DNA of 24,252 bases, taken from the NCBI GenBank assembly GCA_002406055.1, contig DHMZ01000082.1, forward strand, positions 4,574 to 28,825, given 5' to 3'. Origin of the DNA: Spirochaetales bacterium UBA4629. GTDB taxonomy: Bacteria; Spirochaetota; Spirochaetia; Sphaerochaetales; Sphaerochaetaceae. The notes under the pieces were generated by a model. It worked only from the letters and a program-made list of their open reading frames with translations, made no database searches and had not been told where the DNA came from. The position numbers and the translations under genes are program-made. Shown here piece after piece: positions 15,901 to 21,758 of this stretch; position 1 is the first letter of the stretch; each line of letters opens with the position of its first letter.

Positions 15901-16189
15901 TGGCACGATGAGTGAAGAGGTTGAGAATCTATTCTGCATAGCTGAAATAAAGATTGTTTGCCGAGAACTTATGATTACTTCTTTAAAAGAATATAGAGGT
16001 ATTATTGATGTAGAATTTGCACAAGTTGCAATTCTTAATCCAAGTAAGGTTGTATCTTTAATTTCGCTTTCTAATGGAAGAGTAAAGCTAGACCCAAAGA
16101 GATTTAACCACTTAACGATAGAGACTGGAACAGTTTCCTTAAAAGATAAGGCTCAGTTAATTTTAGAAACGCTTAGGAGATTGGAATAA
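12950..16189 (+). CDS. mfd: Mfd, transcription-repair coupling factor
   Basis: Mfd displaces RNA polymerase stalled at DNA damage and recruits UvrA. At 1079 residues it is slightly shorter than the E. coli form. The N-terminal UvrB-like module lacks helicase motifs, as usual. The RNA-polymerase-interaction domain begins near 410 (LKPGDYVVHINYGIGQFEKID). The translocase has Walker A GDVGYGKTEIAFRAAF near 567, DEEQRFG near 667, SATPIPRTLYMSL, then STTVIENGIDIPNVNT and LYQLRGRVGRSDRKAYCY. The C-terminal UvrA-masking domain follows to the end. No Shine-Dalgarno is visible before the ATG, and the likely transcription start is about 5 bases upstream, so the message may be nearly leaderless. trmB begins on the base after its stop. 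Confidence 0.97.
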   Translation: MLLENAILEYIKSSQAYKTYLNNSDQVIECDELDYYPLTEFIKLCADKRGGRTIVICPTEDEAKALYETLSSVKGYPVIFIPSDGRMLYSEFIEKKVNCNRKKSEERFIESKKALAVLSLRSFVSPFLSEKALSSYSFTLSSGDTLDVEKFSSLLASSGYYRTNEAREEGTFAIKGEVIEVFPLSSEKPYRVYLDWDQIERIVSFNSITQINENSVRRLSVPLMGEEEIQKSDIISISTLLRDDDYFIIKSQEKTDASYKALMNEAQDREREAYRKNGYMIARDEYLFSWPNFFSSLKKGVVIHEIMKSEYFHFGVEPSHSYFGNVTFFKDEASTMIKNGWKIFVLAPTVIQKQRLDSVLQSLDVDISVSDIESGFMLTGSKIAVILDQEIFGRRKKRAKTLVETVSSPLDSFVSLKPGDYVVHINYGIGQFEKIDRVKSGETERDYIKIRYNQGEALYVPIEQANLVQKYIGNDGRPPKLDTMGSKEWSKKKEKARENARILASELVHLYAMRQQSHGFPFCKDTDWQVSFEASFPFTETPDQLKCIDEIKKDMESDKCMDRLVCGDVGYGKTEIAFRAAFKAIMGGKQVAFLAPTVILAQQHYENFLKRVEDFPVKSGLSTRFVSAKDNRRVLEGVKNGSIDILFGTHKILSKNVVFKDLGLLIVDEEQRFGVKDKEKIKQMKHNIDSLTLSATPIPRTLYMSLLKVRDMSLLTTAPRERLPIDTYIGEADTTLIKNAITQELKRGGQVFYLHNRVEDLEEVVMSLKRLVPEAIIEYAHGQMDAERMEDVMHRFIYEGVQVLVSTTVIENGIDIPNVNTIIVDRADRLGLSQLYQLRGRVGRSDRKAYCYLFYPDGGLLKSDAIKRLKVLSENTELGSGFKVSMKDMEIRGAGNILGREQSGHLEAVGLDMYLKLIEEEISRITEEKTSETIEPLVQLDYTGFIPNSYIKDPSQKFELYKKISSIKNLAQLDALKSEIDTRYGTMSEEVENLFCIAEIKIVCRELMITSLKEYRGIIDVEFAQVAILNPSKVVSLISLSNGRVKLDPKRFNHLTIETGTVSLKDKAQLILETLRRLE

Positions 16190-16912
16190 ATGGATGAAGA
16201 TAAGACTTTGTTTGAAAAACTTAGCAAGATTGAAGTAAGAGAAGGAAAAGAGCGAACTATTAAAAGCTATGTTCTTCGCAATAATGTTCTAGAAGAAAAA
16301 GAGAAAGAGATTGTTAAAGAATACATGCCTAAATATGGACTCTTCTTTGAGAAGAAAAAATTAAACTTTAGCGATGTTTTTGGCAACAGTAAGGATGTTA
16401 TTATTGAAATAGGTTTTGGCAATGGGGAAGTGACATCTTCAATGGCTCTTCTTAAGCCTGAGTATAATTATCTAGGGCTTGAAGTTTATTTAAAAGGCTT
16501 TGTTAAGCTCCTATCTCAAATTGGCAGTAACAATATTGATAATGTTAGAATCATGAGATTTAACTGCATTGATGTTCTTGAGAATATGATAGAAGACAAT
16601 TCAATTACAGGTTTTCATATATTCTTCCCTGATCCTTGGCCAAAGAAGAAACATCATAAAAGAAGACTAATTAATACTGAATTCTTACATCTTCTTGCAA
16701 CTAAGCTAAAAAAGAATGGTTATATCTACATTGTTACAGATTGGGAAGAGTATGCTAATGAGGTCTTAGAACTTGTTCATACAGAGCCCATGCTTTTCAA
16801 TCCTTTCTACGATTTTGCTCCTCCTGTTGCATGGCGTCCATTAACTAAGTTTGAGCAAAAGGGAATGAACAAAGATTACCAAATCAACGAAATTTGGTTT
16901 GAAAAAAAGTGA
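16190..16912 (+). CDS. trmB: tRNA (guanine-N7-)-methyltransferase
   Basis: TrmB uses S-adenosylmethionine to make 7-methylguanosine at position 46 of tRNA. The 240-residue protein has the SAM-binding motif IIEIGFGNGE near 71-80, LGLEVYLKG, the catalytic/tRNA-binding FPDPWPKKKHHKRRL and VTDWEEYANE. The C-terminal RPLTKFEQKGMNKDYQINEI is also typical. The N-terminal roughly 40 residues form the basic arm common in the family. The ATG follows the mfd TAA directly. An AGGAG inside the end of mfd lies about 10 bases upstream, so the two are read as one transcript. A hairpin downstream closes the unit. Confidence 0.96.
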   Translation: MDEDKTLFEKLSKIEVREGKERTIKSYVLRNNVLEEKEKEIVKEYMPKYGLFFEKKKLNFSDVFGNSKDVIIEIGFGNGEVTSSMALLKPEYNYLGLEVYLKGFVKLLSQIGSNNIDNVRIMRFNCIDVLENMIEDNSITGFHIFFPDPWPKKKHHKRRLINTEFLHLLATKLKKNGYIYIVTDWEEYANEVLELVHTEPMLFNPFYDFAPPVAWRPLTKFEQKGMNKDYQINEIWFEKK

Positions 16913-16943
16913 GATAGCTCATTTAGTTTATGTTTTAAATAAA

Positions 16944-16968
16944 TAATGCCCTCAAAATGAGGGCATTA
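16944..16968. terminator. Bidirectional intrinsic terminator between trmB and the EF-G-II gene
   Basis: An 11-bp perfect stem (TAATGCCCTCA with TGAGGGCATTA) closes an AAA loop. On the minus strand it is followed by TTTATTT, a reasonable U-tract ending the EF-G gene. On the plus strand the downstream tract is poorer, so termination of trmB there is probably weaker. Confidence 0.85.
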
Positions 16969-16983
16969 ACTTAAGTCTATTCT

Positions 16984-19074
16984 TTAAGCGTTTTCTTGAG
17001 CTTCTCTTTCTCTCTTAGCTTCTGCAATAACATCATCAGCAAGCTTTCCATTAAGAGTTTCATAGTGGTCAAATTCAAGTTCGAATGAACCTGAGCCCTG
17101 TGTCATACTCTTAATATCAATAGCATAAGAACGTAGTTCTGCCATTGGAACTTCAGCCTTAACGCTTGTTAAGTGACCCATATCTTCCTGTCCAAGAACT
17201 CTTCCTCTTCTTCCTGAAAGGTCAGAGAGAATAGCTCCTAGATATTCCTGGTCAACAAATACTTCAAGCTTACAATATGGTTCGAGAAGTACGCATCCAG
17301 CTTTAGCAAGAGCAACATCCATAGCTCCCTTTGCAGCAAGTTTGAATGCCATTTCTGATGAGTCTACTGGGTGTTCCTTACCATCGATAAGGTTAACTCC
17401 GATATCTACAAGAGGGTAGCCAGCTAAGAAGCCTTCTTCCATCTTTTCGTGGATACCTTTTTCGATTCCAGGTACATAACCCTTAGAGATAGCTCCACCC
17501 TTAACAGTGTTTTCGAAAGAGTAGTACTGTCCTCTTTCAATAGGAGAAATCTCGATAACAACTCTACCAAACTGTCCGTGTCCACCAGACTGTTTCTTGT
17601 GTGAGTATTCACTAAGGCCACTCTTTTTTGTAATTGTTTCTCTATAAGCAATCTTAGGTACCTTAGTATTGATCTGGATTTTCTGCTTTTCTCTAATCTT
17701 ATCGAGAATCATGTTGATATGAAGTTCACCCATACCTCCGATGATAGATTCCTTAGTCTCTTCGTTGAACTTCATTTCGAAAGTTAAATCTTCTTCTGTA
17801 ATTCTATGAAGAGCATCGTTCATCTTATCTTCACTCTTCTTATCTGAAGCAGAGATAGCAAGTTCATAGATTGGCTGTGGAAGCTTAAGAGCCATGAACT
17901 TAATCTTATCTTGAGCATCGCCAACAAGAGTAGAGTTAGTCTTTGCAGGTTCAAACTTTGTAATGATTCCAATATCACCAGCGTTTAATCCATCAATTTC
18001 GATAAGCTTCTTTCCTAAAGCTCTATAAATCTTACCAGGTCTTCCTTTCTTTCCTTCTTCGTTGTTATATAGGTCTGTATCTGGACCAACAAAGCCATTA
18101 ACAACCTTGATGAAGCTTAACTTTCCAGAGAACTGGTCAATAGTTGTCTTGAAGCAATATGCTTCAGCAACGCTCTTGGCTCCGATAGGGTAGTTTCTTT
18201 CTTCTGTACCATCTTCTTTAATGATGTATTCGTAGATACCTTCTGGAGAAGGGAAGTTGTTAGAAATGAAGTTTAAGAGAGATGTTATTCCACTGCCCTT
18301 ATCTGAAGCACCGACAAATACAGGTACGACAGAATCATTCTTCAAGCCTTCTCTAAGACCACGTCTGATTTCGTCATCACTAAGAGTTCCTTCTTCAAAG
18401 TACTTTTCAATTAAGTCATCAGAACCCTCTGCTGCCTTCTCAATTAATTCTTCTCTATATGTATTGACGTTTTCTTCGTATTCACTTGGAACGTCAGTTA
18501 CTTCTTCTTTACCGTTTTCTTTGAAAAAATAAGCTTTATTTTCAATAAGGTTAATAACACCCTTAAACTCTTCTGCATATCCCATAGGGATTGTTACTGG
18601 AGCAAAATTAGAATGGAATTCTTCTGCAAGATTATCGAGAACATCTCTGCTGTTTGCTCTCTCTTTATCCATCTTGTTAATAAATACAGCTCTAGGCTTT
18701 TTTCTCTGATCAAGTCTTCTCCAAAGCTTGATTGTTTCAATCTGAGCACCATCTCTAGCATCAACTGTCATGATAGCTGCTTCAGCTGTCCTGAATGAAC
18801 AAATTGCTTCTCCAACAAAGTCTGCTGTACCCGGGGTATCGAGAATGTTGATTGTCTTATTCATCCACTGTGTAGAATTTAATGAAGTATGTACTGAAAT
18901 TTTTCTAGAAATTTCTTCTTCAGTATAGTCACTTACTGTCTTACCACTATCTACCTTTTCTGCTTTTGCGATTGCTCCTGTATAGTAGAGCATCTGCTCA
19001 ACAAGACTTGTCTTTCCAGTTCCATTGTGTCCTACTACAGCAATGTTCCTGATTTCTTTTGTTTCAACGCTCAT
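16984..19074 (-). CDS. Elongation factor G-like GTPase, EF-G II type
   Basis: A 696-residue translational GTPase with all five EF-G domains. The G domain is divergent: G1 is GHNGTGKT (15-22), switch I reads SDYTEEEISRKISVHTSL instead of the ERGITI form, and G3 is DTPGTADF (79-86), so the catalytic His is Thr83. G4 is NKMD. Domain IV keeps the HKKQSGGHGQFGRVVIEI loop. This pattern matches, as I recall it, the second EF-G of Thermus (EF-G-2) and related EF-G II proteins; GTP binding and ribosome interaction are reported for that group but its cellular role is unsettled. AAAGGAGG lies 5 bases before the ATG at 19074 and only 2 before the ATG at 19077, so 19074 is chosen. It has its own promoter and terminator. 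Confidence 0.87.
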   Translation of the reverse strand: MSVETKEIRNIAVVGHNGTGKTSLVEQMLYYTGAIAKAEKVDSGKTVSDYTEEEISRKISVHTSLNSTQWMNKTINILDTPGTADFVGEAICSFRTAEAAIMTVDARDGAQIETIKLWRRLDQRKKPRAVFINKMDKERANSRDVLDNLAEEFHSNFAPVTIPMGYAEEFKGVINLIENKAYFFKENGKEEVTDVPSEYEENVNTYREELIEKAAEGSDDLIEKYFEEGTLSDDEIRRGLREGLKNDSVVPVFVGASDKGSGITSLLNFISNNFPSPEGIYEYIIKEDGTEERNYPIGAKSVAEAYCFKTTIDQFSGKLSFIKVVNGFVGPDTDLYNNEEGKKGRPGKIYRALGKKLIEIDGLNAGDIGIITKFEPAKTNSTLVGDAQDKIKFMALKLPQPIYELAISASDKKSEDKMNDALHRITEEDLTFEMKFNEETKESIIGGMGELHINMILDKIREKQKIQINTKVPKIAYRETITKKSGLSEYSHKKQSGGHGQFGRVVIEISPIERGQYYSFENTVKGGAISKGYVPGIEKGIHEKMEEGFLAGYPLVDIGVNLIDGKEHPVDSSEMAFKLAAKGAMDVALAKAGCVLLEPYCKLEVFVDQEYLGAILSDLSGRRGRVLGQEDMGHLTSVKAEVPMAELRSYAIDIKSMTQGSGSFELEFDHYETLNGKLADDVIAEAKREREAQENA

Positions 19075-19111
19075 CATTACCTCCTTTATTTGTAATTAAG
19101 CATACTCAAAT

Positions 19112-19141
19112 ATGTTAAAGGGTGGTCTTTCTAGTTGTCAA
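19112..19141 (-). promoter_or_regulatory. Promoter of the EF-G-II gene
   Basis: On the minus strand a perfect TTGACA (19136-19141) is followed after 18 bases by TAACAT (19112-19117). A 16-base alternative gives TTTAAC. Transcription would start about 30 bases before the ATG, leaving room for the strong AAAGGAGG. Confidence 0.55.
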
Positions 19142-19152
19142 AAGAAACTTTC

Positions 19153-19169
19153 AAAATATGCAATATTTT
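19153..19169. repeat. AT-rich inverted repeat upstream of the EF-G-II promoter
   Basis: AAAATAT, GCA, ATATTTT is a perfect 7-bp inverted repeat about 12 bases upstream of the TTGACA. It could be an UP-like element or a repressor/activator site. The rest of the 229-base gap between the two EF-G genes holds only the promoter, the upstream terminator and AT-rich sequence. Confidence 0.4.
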
Positions 19170-19256
19170 TAAGTCTTTTCTTCTTTTATTTAAAATAATC
19201 AAAAGAAAAATGATTTTGAGCCCAAAAAGAGGTATTTCTTCAGTGATAAATAAAAA

Positions 19257-19286
19257 AAGGTAAGATTGAAGTACCAACCTTACCTT
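19257..19286 (-). terminator. Intrinsic terminator of the EF-G2 gene
   Basis: AAGGTAAG pairs with CTTACCTT. After one mismatch the stem extends by 3 bp (TTG with CAA) around a 6-base loop. On the minus strand the stem runs straight into seven T residues (19252-19258 region) and TATTTAT. This is a classic Rho-independent terminator about 18 bases after the stop codon. Confidence 0.9.
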
Positions 19287-19303
19287 ATAAGTTTTAAGTT
19301 AAC

Positions 19304-21349
19304 TTAGAACCCTAATCCATCTGGCTTTTCGCTATAATGATCGAACTCCATGCTAAATGATCCTCTTCCTTGAGTTGATGAACGCAGTACGGTTGTATAA
19401 CCAAACATCTTTCTAAGAGGTACTTCTGCAATGACAGTATCGCCACTAGCTTTGCTTTCCATGCTACTTACAATACCACCACGTTGTGTGATAGATGAGA
19501 TTACATCGCCAATGTATTCGCTAGGAGCAGATGCTTGAACAGTCATGATAGGCTCCATAATTACTGGGTTAGCACTAGAACAAAGCTTATCAAAAGCGAG
19601 AGCTGCACAGCTAGAGAAAGCTAAGACAGATGCACGTAGTGGGTCGTAATCAATATCCTCTATGTCTACGTGGATATCTGTTGTCTCATAACCATATTTA
19701 ATACCACTGTTGAAAGCACCATTGATTCCATTTTTAATAGCATCAATTATCTCTTCAGGGATATCTCTAGTCTTAGCACTTATTGTAAGGCTGTTGCCAC
19801 TCTTCTCAGGAGAAGGGGAAACAGTTAGTGTAAGCTTAGCATAGTTTTCTTTGTTAGCAATGACCTTGTCGTATTCTTCAGTTCCGCTAACAGTTTCCTT
19901 AATGCTTTCTCTGTAAGATACTTGTGGATTACCAACTCTGCAATCAACCTTCATTTCCTTAGTAATTCTCGTTACAAGAACATCTAGGTGCAATTCTCCC
20001 ATTCCTGAGATAAGTAGCTGTCCTGTTTCGCTATCTTCTTTGTATGTAAAGGTTGGATCTTCCATTGCTAGTGTCTCTAATGCCTTTTGAAGCTTATCCA
20101 TGTCAGAAGTTGTATTAGGTTCAATAGCAACAGATATTACAGGGGTCGGGAAGACCATATTCTCTAATAAGTAAGGGTGGTTTTCATTACCAATAGTGTC
20201 TCCAGTTTGTGCAAGCTTAAAGCCAATAATTACACCAATATCACCACTCTTGAGTTCAGATAAATCATCTTCTCTCATAGCATGCATTCTGACAAGACGA
20301 TTGATTCTTTCCTTCTTTCCTTTGTTTATATTGTAGACAGATACTCCCTTTTTGAGTGTGCCGGAATAAACTCTGACAAAACATAGTGGACCAGAGTGTG
20401 GGTCAACTTGGATTTTGAAGATTAATGCTTCTAATGGCCCATTAGGATTGTGAGAGAGTTTCTCTTTCTTCTCTGGGTTTTTAGCATTAATAATCTCTAC
20501 AGGAGGACAATCTAAAGGAGATGGAAGGTAGTCAACAATTCCATCTAACAAAGTTTGAACTCCAATATTCTTTAGGGAAGAACCAACAAAGACAGGAACA
20601 ATCTTTTCTTCAATTGTGCATTTTCTTATTGTTTCTTTAATAAGAGATGTTGGGATTTCCTTGCCGTCAAAGTAGAGTTCAGTTATTTCATCAGAGAAAG
20701 ATGAGAGACTATCTATCATAGCTTCTTTTGCTTCCTCATATTTCTCAATGTATTCTTCTGGAATATCTTCCTGGTTAATTGTTGTTCCCTGGTCGAGAGA
20801 AGAAAATGTTAAGTATTTACCGTTTATTATATCAATTACGCCTCTAAAAGAGCTTTCTTCTCCAACAGGAATGAAGAGAGGAACTGCATTAGCGCCAAGC
20901 TTCTTTTTCATTTCTTCAATTACACGATAGAAATTAGCACCAAGGCGATCCATCTTATTGACGAAGGCAATACGTGGAACAGAATAGGTATTTGCTTGTT
21001 TCCAAACTGTCTCTGTCTGAGGTTCAACTCCACCGACAGCACAGAAAACAGCAACTGCACCATCAAGAACACGTAAACTTCTTTCAACTTCAGCTGTAAA
21101 GTCAACATGGCCCGGAGTATCAATAATGTTAATTTGGTGATCATGCCAATAGCATGTTGTTGCAGCAGATGTGATAGTTATACCTCTATCTTGTTCTTGC
21201 TCCATCCAGTCCATTGTAGCTTCACCGTTATCTACTTCTCCAATACGATGATTTTCTCCTGTATAGAAGAGAATTCTTTCTGTAGTTGTTGTCTTTCCTG
21301 CATCTATGTGTGCCATGATGCCTATATTTCTAATAAGCGAATCGTCCAT
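19304..21349 (-). CDS. Elongation factor G, ribosome-recycling EF-G2 type (spirochaetal/mitochondrial-like)
   Basis: A 681-residue translational GTPase. The G domain is canonical: AHIDAGKTTTTERILFYTG, DRGITITSAATT, DTPGHVDFTAEVERSLRVLD with the catalytic His, and NKMDRLGANF. Domain IV is different: after VSYRESI it reads EEYDKVIANKENYAKLTLTV where translocases have HKKQxGGxGQYG. Mitochondrial EF-G2 (GFM2) and spirochaetal EF-G2 show the same kind of change. Borrelia EF-G2 is known to act only in ribosome recycling with RRF, so the same role is inferred here. Domain V is normal (PLRKMFGYTTVLRSSTQGRG). No Shine-Dalgarno is visible before the ATG at 21349. The housekeeping translocase must lie elsewhere in the genome. 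Confidence 0.85.
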   Translation of the reverse strand: MDDSLIRNIGIMAHIDAGKTTTTERILFYTGENHRIGEVDNGEATMDWMEQEQDRGITITSAATTCYWHDHQINIIDTPGHVDFTAEVERSLRVLDGAVAVFCAVGGVEPQTETVWKQANTYSVPRIAFVNKMDRLGANFYRVIEEMKKKLGANAVPLFIPVGEESSFRGVIDIINGKYLTFSSLDQGTTINQEDIPEEYIEKYEEAKEAMIDSLSSFSDEITELYFDGKEIPTSLIKETIRKCTIEEKIVPVFVGSSLKNIGVQTLLDGIVDYLPSPLDCPPVEIINAKNPEKKEKLSHNPNGPLEALIFKIQVDPHSGPLCFVRVYSGTLKKGVSVYNINKGKKERINRLVRMHAMREDDLSELKSGDIGVIIGFKLAQTGDTIGNENHPYLLENMVFPTPVISVAIEPNTTSDMDKLQKALETLAMEDPTFTYKEDSETGQLLISGMGELHLDVLVTRITKEMKVDCRVGNPQVSYRESIKETVSGTEEYDKVIANKENYAKLTLTVSPSPEKSGNSLTISAKTRDIPEEIIDAIKNGINGAFNSGIKYGYETTDIHVDIEDIDYDPLRASVLAFSSCAALAFDKLCSSANPVIMEPIMTVQASAPSEYIGDVISSITQRGGIVSSMESKASGDTVIAEVPLRKMFGYTTVLRSSTQGRGSFSMEFDHYSEKPDGLGF

Positions 21350-21393
21350 GTTAGTGAGAGTAGCATAAATGTTGCTTTAATGCAATTTTTCTA

Positions 21394-21423
21394 TTGACGC
21401 TATATACCCCATATAGGTATATT
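21394..21423 (+). promoter_or_regulatory. csoR-copA promoter
   Basis: TTGACG (21394-21399), 18 bases, TATATT (21418-21423) would start transcription near 21430. The first CsoR-type operator fills the spacer and touches the -10; the second covers the start site. That is an arrangement in which bound repressor blocks RNA polymerase. Confidence 0.7.
21403..21421. promoter_or_regulatory. CsoR-type operator 1
   Basis: TATACCCC, ATA, then TAGGTATA form a near-palindrome with the ACCC/GG(G)T core seen in CsoR operators upstream of copper genes. Its centre is about 24 bases from operator 2. It also lies about 55-70 bases upstream of the divergent EF-G2 start codon. Confidence 0.65.
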
Positions 21424-21426
21424 TAA

Positions 21427-21445
21427 AATACCCTTAAGGGGTATT
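21427..21445. promoter_or_regulatory. CsoR-type operator 2
   Basis: AATACCC, TTAA, GGGGTATT is an almost perfect inverted repeat of the CsoR operator form (a TACCC half facing a GGGTA half). It spans the predicted transcription start and ends just before the GGAG of csoR. Confidence 0.75.
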
Positions 21446-21455
21446 GGAGATAAAT

Positions 21456-21758
21456 ATGGGATGTCCTTGCTGTAATGAAAATAAAAGTACAGAGCGTAGT
21501 GAAGAAGAAAAGAGAAATCTCTTGAATCGACTTAGTCGAATAGAAGGTCAGATAAAAGGAATAAAAAGCATGATAGAGACGGACCGTTATTGCGTCGACA
21601 TTCTTATGCAATCTTCGGCTGTTAGCAAAGCTTTTCTTTCTTTAGAACGTGAGATTCTATCTCAGCATTTAAGAACATGCGTTGCACGTGATATTAAAGA
21701 AGGAAAAGAGGAAATATTTGATGAAACGATGACTATCATCGAGAGGTTAATGAGATGA
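21456..21758 (+). CDS. csoR: CsoR, copper-sensing transcriptional repressor
   Basis: CsoR binds operator DNA without copper and releases it when Cu(I) binds. The 100-residue all-helical protein has the Cu(I) ligands Cys46 (YCVDIL), His71 and Cys75 (QHLRTC), at the spacing known for CsoR (25, then 4). The family N-terminal helix NRLSRIEGQIKGIKSMIE is clear. The ATG at 21456 has GGAG 6 bases upstream. A TTG at 21444 is in frame but lies inside operator 2 and overlaps that ribosome site, so it is rejected. Unusual is an extra Cys-rich start, MGCPCC, with three cysteines at 3, 5 and 6. The stop overlaps the copA start by 4 bases (ATGA). Two operators over the promoter imply autoregulation together with copA. 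Confidence 0.95.
   Translation: MGCPCCNENKSTERSEEEKRNLLNRLSRIEGQIKGIKSMIETDRYCVDILMQSSAVSKAFLSLEREILSQHLRTCVARDIKEGKEEIFDETMTIIERLMR

Noticed and set aside
19078..19256. Possible small RNA or short gene between the two EF-G genes
   Set aside because: No open frame with a ribosome site and no independent promoter-terminator pair; the gap is explained by a promoter, an inverted repeat and the neighbouring terminator.
21444..21455. TTG start for csoR
   Set aside because: It lies within operator 2 and on top of the GGAG that serves the ATG at 21456.
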